From Nipponacmea schrenckii (taxonomy: Eukaryota > Mollusca > Gastropoda > Lottiidae): a stretch of 64,000 nt of DNA. The translations under genes were made by a program, and so were the position numbers. Within the stretch, counting starts at the first letter, position 1. Every line of letters starts with the position of its first letter. Positions 1 through 10,802 of this stretch are shown here, piece by piece. The notes below the pieces were generated by a model. It was not told where the DNA came from. It made no database searches and was given only the letters and a program-made list of their open reading frames with translations. The DNA lies in assembly GCA_030562195.1 (NCBI GenBank), contig JAUJPP010000003.1:21607398-21671397 (forward strand). Reading direction: 5' to 3'.

Positions 1-950
1 TTAGCCTCTCGAGCTGTTCATCTCGAGATGGCATATAATATGGACACTGACTCCTAGCAAAACGATCAAAACGTAGCATTCAATGATCCAGATTGGACAA
101 ACTTTCGTCGAGTGAACTCGACCAGTTCAAGGATCAAGATATAATCCTGTTATAATCCATCATCTAACGGTATTCAGTGGTCTTGACGAACTCAGTGATA
201 CCTCGCATTTCGACAAGTTATGGATCAAGACTAAAACTTTTATCTTAAGTCGAATCTATCAACGATGACGAATTAAAATGGACTCATCAAAATCGCGATA
301 GGCCGTTAAAGTTCTCCCACATTTCGTGGGAGTGCGATCTATGAGTCAAAGCTTCAAAACATCATTATCGGTCAGTATCAACGTGGAATTGGACAGGAAT
401 AATAGAATCGCTGTTAAATCCTCGAAAACGTTCCCAGAGGAGACGATGCAAATATTGAAACAGTCGCTGTTGAATTAACTGAAATATTTTCAAATGATCA
501 GTTAAGAAAGCCCAAAATTGGACCAGTCATAAGTAGATATTTATTGTGTCGTTTGAAATCTTAGTATAATACGTTGTGAGGAAGTGCATGAATAGTTTTA
601 AACTATTTGATGGCAAACTCGTTGGATGTGGGTGAATTTGTTCCATAAATCGGTGTTACCTGTATAGAGTACAATGGAAGTCAAAAGTAGCGTTTTAAAT
701 TGTAAATGGTGACAATTAAAACAGACAAAATATAAAAAAAAAAAATTCCCAAAAATAGTGTTTGGGCATTTGTTCATTCAATTGTATATTTATATAGTAT
801 TGTGATCTTTTGTAAATTTATATAATTTCGTTTGAGCTGTAGTTGCTGTATCGATATAACTACGTAGTTAATGTTTATATAGGTTAATTTTCGTTTTAGC
901 TGGTCGTTGCATAGTTGATTCTCATCTCAGTTCCTATCAAGGAGGCGGAT
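1..950 (+). pseudogene. Decayed BEL/Pao integrase remnant
   Basis: Frame 1 from base 1 reads a short peptide containing SRAVHLEMAYNMDTDS before a stop at 55-57. This is the block that follows the first catalytic Asp in BEL/Pao integrases; the intact element at 10255-16590 has the near-identical SRAVHLEMAWSMDTES. Downstream the frame is lost, with only weak echoes of integrase. The stretch ends in a purine-rich tract (about 937-949, AAGGAGGCGGA) directly before an LTR, as expected of a polypurine tract. The element therefore points rightwards, is non-functional, and its 5' part lies outside the window. Confidence 0.7.
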
Positions 951-951
951 G

Positions 952-1165
952 TGTTCGGAAGTATAACTTTCGTTTCGCTTTTATATGCGCACGTGCAAAA
1001 GTATAGGTTTTAAAATTGTAGGGAGCTAGCGTAGTAATACGGGAGAATAAAGCTGGCCTCCGACCCGTCAACATCGTTTAACGTATTATGTAATATTTAA
1101 GTCATCGTCATTGTCATCACCATCGAATAAAAGTATAAATTTTTAATGTGTCGTTTACTTCAACA
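952..1165 (+). repeat. 3' LTR of the left-edge BEL/Pao element
   Basis: The segment begins TGTTCGG and ends TTCAACA, giving the TG...CA termini of an LTR with a short TGTT/AACA inverted repeat. It follows a polypurine tract and holds an AATAAA signal at 1046-1051. Its length of about 214 bp is close to the 231-bp LTRs of the intact BEL/Pao element in this window. The partner LTR is outside the window, so the boundaries and target duplication cannot be confirmed. Confidence 0.55.
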
Positions 1166-1345
1166 GCGGTCGAGTGACTTCGCAGTCCTCGTCGCAACAG
1201 AGATTCCACATAACTGTCTATTTGATCGATGGAAGGTAGCAAAATTAAAAAATATCGTGACATTCCATAGAAACAATGAATTACTATTCATTGCATTAAG
1301 CATAAGTACAAAATTAATTAATACAAAATTCAGGTTTGCATAGTC

Positions 1346-1351
1346 TTTATT
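1346..1351 (-). terminator. Poly(A) signal of the first CBM-like gene
   Basis: AATAAA on the minus strand, 70 nt past the stop codon of the gene at 1421-2008. The other genes of the cluster show the same arrangement. Confidence 0.5.
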
Positions 1352-1420
1352 TTGCGCATAATCTTTTCAATTAGTTTATCTTGGGAATCGTTAAACCTGC
1401 TTTCGGGAATAAACATACTT

Positions 1421-2008
1421 CTAAAGAGGTCCAGCTTGCCTCGCTTGATTTCCTACTTCTTCAATATTGGAGTACTCGTGGTATGGACACAAGATCTGGT
1501 CTACCGTGGTACTGTCAGAGAACGCTAGTAAGAGAAAGTCTATTTCAGCACCTCGTGGATCTGGTTTTTCCAGTGCAATAGATATGTTGTGCTGTCCAGG
1601 TGCTAGCATGATTTCCTGACTGACTGGACCAGTGTGATGAAACTCATTCCATAGATGACCACTTCCTTTTTCTTGGTGAGTGACGAAGTTTCCAATGATG
1701 TTGTTATTCAGGTATACGTTAAGCCGCTCAGAAAATCCATCTGTGGAGTAGACAATATCTGCTAATTGGAAATCCTGCTGATCCTGAATACAAATTAAAG
1801 CATACAGTGACTGAGAGTTCCGAATTAAAATAGTTTTTTCACCACTGGCGTTTGATCTCATGTAGAATCTGTCAATGTAAGAAGCATCTGTTGCGACATC
1901 TTCAGCTTCTAGTTTAATTTCGTTCAGAGCACTGGTAGTAATCACAGCTAGCACCAGAAACAAACTTGGTGACTTCCAAGAAAGCATTGTATTTAACAGA
2001 TGTAGCAT
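1421..2008 (-). CDS. Secreted CBM6/35-like domain protein (copy A)
   Basis: Intronless ORF of 195 codons. Two ATGs are possible, at 2008 and at 1987; the second gives the cleaner signal peptide (a hydrophobic run around residues 14-27), so it may be the true start. The rest is one beta-sandwich-type domain with hallmarks of carbohydrate-binding modules of families 6/35: an opening EIKLEAED, a mid-domain GHLWNEFH block, and a closing AEIDFLLLAF strand. Cys73 and Cys174 are shared with all paralogues and may form a disulfide. The sequon NAS (53-55) is invariant in the family; a second sequon (NIS) is at 141-143. No catalytic motif is visible. A TATA box lies 59 bp upstream. The ligand is unknown; carbohydrate binding is inferred from the fold only. 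Confidence 0.8.
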   Translation of the reverse strand: MLHLLNTMLSWKSPSLFLVLAVITTSALNEIKLEAEDVATDASYIDRFYMRSNASGEKTILIRNSQSLYALICIQDQQDFQLADIVYSTDGFSERLNVYLNNNIIGNFVTHQEKGSGHLWNEFHHTGPVSQEIMLAPGQHNISIALEKPDPRGAEIDFLLLAFSDSTTVDQILCPYHEYSNIEEVGNQARQAGPL

Positions 2009-2066
2009 CCGAATGATACGACACCACAGGTTCTATCAGTCAGTTTTAAGGGCGCTATTGTCGTGG

Positions 2067-2074
2067 TTTATATA
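2067..2074 (-). promoter_or_regulatory. TATA box of copy A
   Basis: TATATAAA on the minus strand, 59 bp before the upstream ATG. Similar boxes precede the genes starting at 9104 (9176-9182) and 20990 (21074-21081). Confidence 0.55.
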
Positions 2075-2089
2075 TCTTTCTCAAAATGA

Positions 2090-5000
2090 CATCCGACAGA
2101 TGTGTAGGAGAAATTCGGTTGTGAAACCAGTCGAAACCAATTGACCAAATTTAATTTTGAAAATTGTAAATTCTCGATTCATTGCTCATATATAGGGCCA
2201 TAATAATTACCACGGGACAATAGAACGTTATAGACTGTCAATTAATAGGCTACATTCCAGACGGTATTCTTGTTATATTTTTTTTTTTTTAATCATACCA
2301 TACCACCAATTTATTTTCATCATGGCATAATAAACATTGCCTCTCTATAGCTAAACAGTATTTCAGCTCTTAATTTGAAAATATTTATTTGAAAATTTTG
2401 GGTTTGTTAAGGAATCGTACTATTAAAACATTACTTATCTCGAATCACAGAGGTGTGAATTGATTTCCATCAAAAAAACATATTTATTTCGTGCATGTCC
2501 CTAAACAGCCCGACACATTTTTATTTTGCTCTAAGTTTTTAATAAATTGAGCTTGTAACTTTCCAACTAAAAAAAATACTGTATCTTATAGTATTTCCTA
2601 AAAACTGTGCTTTGTAAGATTAAGATCGCATGGGTAGAAAACTGTTTTGGGATAAAAGTGCTCTTGAGCGGTGCAATTGTCGGATTTGTTGGATTATATT
2701 AATACAGATATGCTGTGCAAAACTATCAATAACTTAATATAAGTTTTAAAAATTTTCATTGTAATGTCCATGCGATTGCAATGCCTGGACGTTATCATAC
2801 CCAAGAAAAGGCTATACAGCATTTAGAAGTAAAAACAACACAATGACGATCACCAATGTGTTAATGTTCGTGATAGGACTAACCATCGTCGATTGATGCA
2901 CCCGAGTTAGTTTTGATACATGAAACTAGTGGCATATACCAAAATACCCCGATATATGTCTTTGTCAACGTTAAGCCATCAAATAAATGTAAGATTTTTT
3001 TCACCAGACTTGAATGTAAGGAATTGAACAGTAGACACGCATCTTGCTTTTATACACCTTGGTGTATGACAAAGACGCGCGATAATGATAGTGATCTGCT
3101 GAGGGATCAAACGTTATGGAGGGGTTTTGGAAATAACTAGATAACATAATTTGAACAATAGTATATGAAGTATGCGCAGAATTTCCAACGACAGGGCCAT
3201 AACATATTTGAACAGCAACCATGCAAGATACTAAATTCTGTACACCCAAAATGTATGTGTATGGTTTCATCTGATGAATCTGTCCAACTCCAAAGAATTA
3301 ACAAATTTAAAACTTTAATTCAACAATCACATATTGTGACCAGCTAAAGAATTCTTCAACTCCAGTGGCCAAGTCGGCTAAGTTGCTAGACTCTGAGTTG
3401 ACTTCAGTTTATTTTATATAATTAGGTATAGATTAATGAGTTTAAAATACTTAAATATTTTGACTTAAATAAAGAAAGGCAAAAATTTTGTTTCAAGTAT
3501 ATTTGTATTCCTATTTTAATTCACTAGAATATAAATTATTGAAAAACACCAAGTGGTGTATAACTTTAATCTAGAATAGATTCTAATGACACACAGCAGA
3601 AGTTTCATACCTTATAATGAATCACAAAAGTCGACTTCTGTCTAGAATGAAAGCGGTATCCTATGTTGAACAGTGATGTCAGCAGCGCACAAGTCTAGTT
3701 TTAGACTCCTACAGTGTGATAAGCCAGATTGGACTATAAAATCATGAGCGTAACTATTTTGTCACGGGACGCCGGAAAACTGACTGCCAAGTTTCTGATC
3801 TGCTGTGAAGGTCTTAGGCACACATCTTGTTGATGTAAATTTACAAGATGGTACAAAAACGAGAATAACACTATTGCAGTTCTTTTTCTCATTAATAAAT
3901 GAGTGAATTTGTTTGTGGCAAAAGTTTGTATCCATCAAATGTAAATATTCCACTTTACGTTTACATTTTAATGTCATTTGGTTGTCTTAAATAATCAATA
4001 TATTATGAATCCTCTTCAATAATTTTTTTTTATTATTACTATTTGCGGAAATCTTCAAAATGAAATGGAAAGTGGCATAAAAAACACTTGATTGATATGC
4101 ATAGTTGTATCGATAGTCAAAACGTATTGGTGGGTGATACCAGTAAACTTTAATATTTCACGATTTGTTCAATGTCCGAAAACAAACGTAGGCGATGTCA
4201 CAATTTAAAATGTATCACTATTTGTCTTTAAAAGAAACGTAAATATAGAGTATTACTATATCCCCTGAATGGTTAATGATACTAATAACCTATATGACTT
4301 GAATCTGAAAACCATAAGGGTAATTTAAAAATAGACTGTAAATTATTGTGAATCTTGACGCCTTATTATTTTCGACACAAAATATATAGAAATGAAATAA
4401 GGACTCTAGTAAGCTAAATTTACTGTTAGTTATTGACTTTTCCTCCCTATATCGAATGAATCTTCCGCCAGTCATAATTTTAATTTGCAAAGCAAGACAA
4501 AACTCATCGCTTCCGTGAACACGAAATTTTCGTCCCAGTGATCTATCTCACCACCTTTCTGTGTCACTGGTCATATAAGTCTATGATATTAGAAGAGTTA
4601 TTCCACAAAGAGGTGCAACTCGTGCCTACAAACACATTTCAACCGAAGGTTATTCCACAGTGAGCTAGGTTTTCTATGTGTCTAGACGTTGCAACGTAGG
4701 GTTCCTGGAAAGACCCTGGTATTACAGTTCATTTTTTCTTGGCTTTTGATTTTTAAAAGGGAATTTATATGCCAAATCAATGGGATGGTGAACTTGAAGC
4801 GGTAGTATCTGGTGTAAGTAAAGCGAACCGTCCTATTAAATGGGAATATGAATTCATTGTGATAAAGGCAATGTCAGAACACTATAAAGTTTACATTAAT
4901 TATATTCAGCATTAAGAATATGTACATAAGTCTTTCAATATCATATTACAATACGTGATCTCTCCACCACAAAACCAAGATACACAGATATGTGGACTAT

Positions 5001-5095
5001 ACAGGAAGCTGTATTTATCTCTGAGCCTCATATCTTAGTCCATATATATTGAACATTGGCATAAAGATCTGGTTTTTCAAGGAGGATCACATATT
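2090..5095. other. Gene-free stretch
   Basis: Three kilobases with no supported gene. There is a poly-T run at about 2278-2290, AT-rich sequence and only short unsupported ORFs. No clear tandem repeat or mobile-element end was recognised. Confidence 0.5.
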
Positions 5096-5103
5096 ATGTT
5101 ATG

Positions 5104-5109
5104 TTTATT
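5104..5109 (-). terminator. Poly(A) signal of the repeat-protein gene
   Basis: AATAAA on the minus strand about 40 nt after the stop codon at 5149. Confidence 0.55.
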
Positions 5110-5148
5110 TGTAACAATACAAGTATGCTGTCGTTTATCGATATCATC

Positions 5149-7528
5149 TTATAAAATATGTTCTTGTTCTTTTAGTTTCTCTTCGATTTTCTCATTTAGT
5201 ACATCTCTTTTTCCAATTCCAAGACCAAGTCCTAGTCCAAGACCTGCATCGACACCAAGCCCAAGACCTGCATCGACTCCTAGTCCAAGACCTGTATTGG
5301 CACCAAGTCCAACGCCCGCATCGACTCCAAGCCCAAGACCTGCATCGACACCAAGCCCAAGACCAAGACCTGCATCGACACCAAGCCCAAGACCTGCATC
5401 AACACCAAGGCCAAGACCTGCATCAACACCAAGCCCTGTACTAAGTCCTAAATCAGCCCCGAGACCTACAGCGTTTGCTAGGCTGTTTTGTCTAGCTAAC
5501 CAGTCATAATAATCCTTGGTTTCTGCAGCCAACAGATTTCGATATAGGCTATTGTATGCTGAAAGGTCATCATAGAAATTCGGTGTATCAAATGCCAGTA
5601 TGTCGTTCGATGCTAGTCTTTGATTAAACTGGGATGGTACATATTGGTGTGGGCACATTATCTCGTGTGGCATGAAACTCTTTGAAAAAGACAATTCCAT
5701 GAAATCGATTTCTACTCCACTTCCAAGCTGGGTCAATGTCAGGTAAAATTGACCGCTACTTAAAAGATGTGGTCTTCCAATAGGACCAGTTTGATGAAAC
5801 GTATTCCAAAGAAGACCTCTATTTGAGCCAGTAGGGGTTCTATAAGATCCAATGATATGATCGTTCAAGATAACGTTGACTTGTGTGGCAGGTCCATCAT
5901 TAGAGTAAACAATCCGCTTTATCCAGAAAATCTCCTCTTGATTCAAACAGAATGTAAATGAAAGTATATCTTTACCAAGAATTCGAACAGTTCTTCCTCC
6001 ACTCGCATTTGATCTTCTTATTATTCTACCAGTATATGTTGGGCCTAAAGCAATATCCTCCATTTCAACCTTAATAACAGGCATTGAGGTAAGCCCAGAA
6101 TTACCTCCAATTCCAGAATTCATCCAAGCCCCAGAATTAGCTCGGGTGTTGCCACCAACTTCTGAATTCACCCCAGCTCCGACTCTAGAATTCACTCCTG
6201 CTCCGACTCCAGTATTCACTCCAGATCCGGCTGCAGTATTCACTCCGACTCCAGTATTCACTCCAGCTTCGGCTCCAGTATTCACTCCAGCTCCATCTCC
6301 GGTATTTACACCAGCTCTTACTCCAGTATTCACTCCAGCCCCGACCCTAGTATTCACTCCAGTATTCAGGCCAACTCCGGCATCAAGTTCAGCACCGACA
6401 CCAGCATTAACGCCTGCTCCAAGCCCGAGACCAAGTCCCAATCCCAACCCTAATCCTGCTTCGACACCAGCTTCAAGTTCTGCACCAACATCGGCTCCTG
6501 TCCCAACTCCTGCATTAAGCTCAGCTCCGATTCCTGTATTCACCGCCGATACTCCAGTATTTACACCAGCTCCGCCTCCAGTATTTAAGCCGGTTCTTAC
6601 TCGAGAATTTACACCAGCCCCGACTCCAGTATTCACTCCAGCTCCGACTCCAGTATTCACTCCAGCTCCGACTCCAGTATTCAAGCCAACTCCGGTGTTA
6701 ACATTTGCACCGACACCAGCATTAACGCCTGCTCCAAGCCCGAGACCAAGTCCTAATCCCAATCCTAATCCTGCTTCGACACCAGCTTCAAGTTCTGCAC
6801 CAACATTATTTGCTCTGGGACTTACTCTCGATTCAACTTCAGAATTAATACCAGCTTGTACATCTGCACCAACTTCAGTTCCAAGTCCTAATCCTAATCC
6901 CAATCCTGTTTCAATTCCAGCTTCAAGCTCTGTACCGATATTAGCCCCAACTTCAGCTCCGACACCAGTATTAGCACTAGCCCCAATTCGAGTATCGACC
7001 CCAGCTCGGACAGCAGAATTAGCACCAGAATTGATACCAGAGCCCAGACCTAGACCTAGTCCTAATCCGAGATCTAGTCCTGCTTCAACTCCAGCTTCTA
7101 TTTCCGTGCCAACATCGGTTCCTACTCCAGCATCAAAACCAGACCCGACACCAACATCAACACCAGCGTCCATACCAGTATTAACTCCAGCGTCGATTCC
7201 AGTATTAACTCCAGCGTCGATTCCAGTATTAACTCCAGCTCCAATTCCAGTATTAACTCCAGCTCCAATTCCAGTATTTACTCCAGCTCCAATTCCAGTA
7301 TTAACTCCAGCGTCGATTCCAGTATTAACTCCAGCTCCAATTCCAGTATTAACTCCAGCGTCGATTCCAGTATTAACTCCAGCGTCGATTCCAGTATTAA
7401 CTCCAGCTCCAATTCCAGTATTAACTCCAGCTCCTATTCCAGTGTTAACTCCAGCTCCAATTCCAGTATTAACTCCAGCGTCGATTCCAGTATTAACTCC
7501 AGCTCCAATTCCAGTATCAACTCCAGCT
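5149..7528 (-). CDS. Silk-like repeat protein, C-terminal half (copy B CBM-like domain)
   Basis: Open frame that enters from the repeat tract upstream (open to about 7546, first internal ATG at 7173) and ends at 5149. In order: Gly-rich repeats (GAGVNTGV-type octads and blocks of alternating Gly-Leu), a CBM6/35-like domain at about 5660-6090 (opens VIKVEMED, sequon NAS, GLLWNTFH, closes VEIDFMELSF), a Tyr/Asn-rich spacer, a second repeat block of GLGVDAGLG units, and a charged tail KRDVLNEKIEEKLKEQEHIL. The piece has no signal peptide, no start in good context and no promoter of its own. It is best read as the second half of the gene starting at 9104, separated by a 2-nt insertion at about 7529-7530. 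Likely secreted and fibrous; function unknown. Confidence 0.65.
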
Positions 7529-8510
7529 TTCCAATTCCAGAATTAACTCCAGCTCCAATTCCAGTATTAACTCCAGCTCCGATTCCAGTATTAACCCCAG
7601 CTCCGAATCCGGTATTCACACCAGCTCCGATTCCGGTATTCATATCAGTCCCTAGTCTAGAATTCATACCAGCTCCAACACCAATTTCACTACCAGTTCC
7701 AACATTAGTATCAACACCAGAATTTATACCAGCATCCAGCCCAAGACCAAGTCCTAATCCAAGACCTAGTCCTGCTTCAACTCCAGCTTCGATTTCAGTG
7801 CCAACACCAGCCCCCGCACCAATATTAACACCAGCTCCGTTTCCAGCATTTATACCAGCTCCAAGGCCAGTATTCAGACCAGCTCCGATACCAGCATCAA
7901 CAGCAGAATTAACATCAGCTCCCAATCCAAGACCAAGACCTAATCCGAGACCTAGTCCTGTTTCAACTCCAGCGTCGGTTTCGACTCCAACATCAACACC
8001 AGCGTCGATTCCAGTATTCATATCAGTCCCTAGCCTAGAATTCATACCAGCTCCCACACCAATTTCACTACCAGTTCCAACATTAGTATCAACAACAGAA
8101 TTTATACCAGCTTCCAGCCCAAGACCAAGTCCTAATCCAAGACCTAGTCCTGCTTCAACTCCAGCTTCGATTTCATTGTCAACACCAGTTCCAACACCAA
8201 CATCGACACCAGCGTCGTTCCCATTATCAATCACAGCACCGCCGAATCTAGTATCAAAACCAGCCCCTGCACCAATATCAACACCAGCTCCGACACCAGC
8301 ATCAACACCAGAATTTACACCAGCTCCCAATCCAAGACCAAGTCCTAACCCGAGACCTAGTCCTGCTCCAACACCCGCTTCTAATTCCGTGCCAACATCA
8401 GCACTTACTCCAGTATCAACGCCAGCCCCGAGTTCTGTTCCCAATCCTAGTCCTGCATTAACACCGGCGTTGACTTCCGTATTTACCAGAGCCCCAAGCT
8501 TTGTTTGAAG
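6110..8510 (-). repeat. Coding tandem repeat: 24-bp octad units and longer (GL)n blocks
   Basis: The cleanest stretch (about 7170-7620) is a 24-bp unit encoding the octad GAGVNTGI/V on the minus strand, with dozens of near-identical copies. Either side, larger composite units recur: (GL)n followed by GAGVNAGV, GVGTELEAGVEAG and similar. A second, separate block of 27-30-bp units (GLGVDAGLG) lies at about 5219-5465. The opposite strand is also open because the unit length is a multiple of three, giving Pro-rich ORFs that are not believed to be genes. Confidence 0.85.
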
Positions 8511-9104
8511 TCCATTATCAATACCAATACCAAAATCTTGGCCAACTTCGTTGTCACTTGAAAGTATTCCATTGCCATCAAACGTTACTTGACTTAGAGA
8601 AGGAATGTACTGGTCAGGACATAAAATTTGATCAGGCACGACACTCTTTGAGACGGCAAATTCGATGAAATCGATTTCAACACCATGTCCGTTGTTTAAT
8701 ATGGCGAAATCGAATTTACCTCTACTTAATAGATGAGTTCTGCTAATGGCACCAGTGTAATGAAACTTATTCCAGAAAAGGCCATTATTTGAGCCAGCTT
8801 GGGTTTGAAAAGATCCTAAAAGGTTTCCATTCAAAAACAGGTTTACGCGCGATGAAGGTCCGTCATTAGAATACGCGATTGTTTTAACAAAAAAGTCTTC
8901 TGCATCACGTAAACATAATTCAAAGGTTAAAAGATCCCTTCCTCTAATTTGAACCGTTTTTCCACCACTTGCATTCGATCTGCTAATAACTCTAAAAGTA
9001 TTAAAATCAAGCGCTAAATCTTCCATTTCAATCTTAACAACGTGCATCCCCATAGAAATTGACAGGATGGCGAATAAAAGTATAACGTTTGTTAAGGTAG
9101 CCAT
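7531..9104 (-). CDS. Silk-like repeat protein, N-terminal half (copy C CBM-like domain)
   Basis: Starts at an ATG at 9104 with a signal peptide (residues 1-19), then a CBM6/35-like domain (about residues 22-165: VVKIEMED, NAS sequon 44-46, Cys64, FWNKFH, VEIDFIEFAVSKS, Cys162). A long Gly-rich region follows, built from GAGVNTGI octads and longer units that carry a (GL)n core. At 7529-7530 two extra bases shift the frame: the octad pattern becomes a Glu/Leu-rich tail that stops at 7434. In the other frame the octad pattern continues unbroken into the 5149-7528 frame. Without the two bases the gene would encode about 1,317 residues. Sequencing or assembly error in a tandem repeat is the simplest cause; a real allelic break is possible. 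A TATA box is at 9176-9182. Confidence 0.7.
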
Positions 9105-9175
9105 CTCGATGAATGTAGAAGGTCCACAACAGAAAAAGGAAACTTAAATGCGATTGTGAATCGTACGTTTGCCGC

Positions 9176-9182
9176 TTATATA
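9176..9182 (-). promoter_or_regulatory. TATA box of the repeat-protein gene
   Basis: TATATAA on the minus strand 72 bp before the ATG at 9104. Confidence 0.5.
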
Positions 9183-9904
9183 TGGCCAACATACAACATA
9201 ATGGTAATAGGAGTGACAATTTCCACGCACTTTGCATTAACTAATCGAAACTGATTGTTTTAGAAACAAAGTGTCGTTTAATTACCTATAGAAGTACCTT
9301 CCTAATTTGGTTAATTAAAGACAAAAAGAGGAGTTCGATTATTTTTGTCTGGGCAATTTGTGACAAAATGTATTAAATTTCGTTAACAATTATATCAGCA
9401 TTCAAACAGAAACATAATGTTGCACAGAATTTCTTCTTTCAAACTCTAACTATTACATTATTTTATGCTTTGGAGATGTGGAAAATTCCTACAAAATAGG
9501 GCCTAGTTTTTCTTTATGTACACCAGATGAAATGGTTAAAATAAGAATCAAGGGCAGAAGTAAAGGTAGAAATTCACACCGACTGATTCATGGAATAAAT
9601 TATAGTCCAGTCATATAACTTTGAAACAATCTGTAATGACCCTTGAAACACATTTTAACAACTTTTTTTTAATCTACCAGGGTTAAATGTTATATGAAAT
9701 ATTATGTTCCGATATGTAGCCAACTTATATCTTCCACTATACCAATCGTCATTGTTCACATCGCATTGCTCATTCCCCTTCTCATTTTGCTCATTCTCGA
9801 AATCGCTAACCAGGATTCTATTCGAGCAAAGGTAAAAATCAAATTCCGGAATGTTCAACGCGGCCTCACCGTCAATGATACAGGTCCAAGAAACTGACAT
9901 GGTA

Positions 9905-10100
9905 AGAGCGTCTAGTCGTTAGGACGGGATAATAAACTGAGGCCCCGTGTGCTACAGGATGTGGATGTACAAGATCTTCGACAACTGGAAATCGCAAAAA
10001 GAGTATATAAGCTAATTCCCATGTCGATGTACGTCTTGAATAGCCCATTAGATCCAGAACAGTTGGACGTAAAACTCCATTCAATTCATTTCTTTCCTAA
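9905..10100 (+). mobile_element. SINE fragment (3' portion)
   Basis: Begins with TAGTCGTTAGGACGGG and a block resembling GAGGTCCCGTGTGC, which I recognise from memory as the conserved middle of a SINE family widespread in molluscs. It ends with the tail GGACGTAAAACTCCATTCA. The same tail occurs at about 52094-52112 in otherwise different sequence. The 5' tRNA-like head is missing. Identification is by recall, not by search. Confidence 0.4.
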
Positions 10101-10249
10101 TCTGGCTCAATCATCATGATATGGGAGACAGAAAGGCAATAGAGCAATTAGTTTCTTATTTCCACATTTTGTGGATGTTGAAAATAAATAAATATCTCAC
10201 GAATGTATCTACATGACATATAACATGGAACCATTGGTAATATACAGTC

Positions 10250-10254
10250 CTACA
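10250..10254. repeat. Target-site duplication (left) of the BEL/Pao element
   Basis: CTACA directly before the left LTR. The same five bases follow the right LTR at 16591-16595. A 5-bp duplication is usual for BEL/Pao. Confidence 0.85.
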
Positions 10255-10485
10255 TGTTTAGGATGCGATGAGATGGACGATGAAGAACGATGTGATGGTT
10301 CTAAAATATTTATTCAGCATGATCGATGATAACATGGCGATGACAAATGATGTTGTGGCAATGTTGAGAAGGCGGAAGTTCTTTTTCGTCGTCTCGGACA
10401 AACGAGTAATGTTCTGTCGTCAATCGAGTCACTCGGATCTACGTTCACGAACATTACCCGTAGTCCGAAACAACGATCCCAAACA
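10255..10485 (-). repeat. 3' LTR of the BEL/Pao element
   Basis: 231 bp, TGTTTAGG...CCCAAACA as written on the plus strand. It differs from its partner at only four sites by eye. Confidence 0.9.
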
Positions 10486-10802
10486 TATCCCCCTCCTTGA
10501 TGTGACTACATCAAAACTGAAAATATAAACAATACAAATTAATTATCGAAAAAGTCTTTACTATATATCACAGTCCTATTGTTTTGGCGTTAAAAACGAA
10601 CGAATTCACACTTTAAAAACACATATTTTTCCTATTTACTAGTATCACAGAACGAACATTTTTTTTTCTTTGCCGTTTCATATATATATATCACTTCAAC
10701 ATACACAATAAAACCACAAACGCACACTGTGGAATTTTATATACAATTATTCCATGAGTCGCACAGCATGGAATTTCTGATTTTTAACACCTAATATGCA
10801 TA

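Noticed and set aside
2843..3140. Plus-strand MTITNVLMFVIGLTIVD followed by a 75-codon ORF, reminiscent of a signal peptide of the cluster
   Set aside because: Stops after 17 residues, no CBM-like motif follows, and the orientation is opposite to the cluster.
3361..3420. tRNA-like A box (TGGCCAAGTCGG)
   Set aside because: No B box at the right distance and no cloverleaf; probably chance or a much decayed SINE.
5096..8508. Long plus-strand Pro-rich ORFs (5096-5509, 6146-7546, 7798-8508)
   Set aside because: They are the antisense of the Gly-rich repeat, kept open because the repeat unit is a multiple of three; no signal peptide, start context or domain. The minus strand has signal peptide, domains, TATA box and poly(A) signal.
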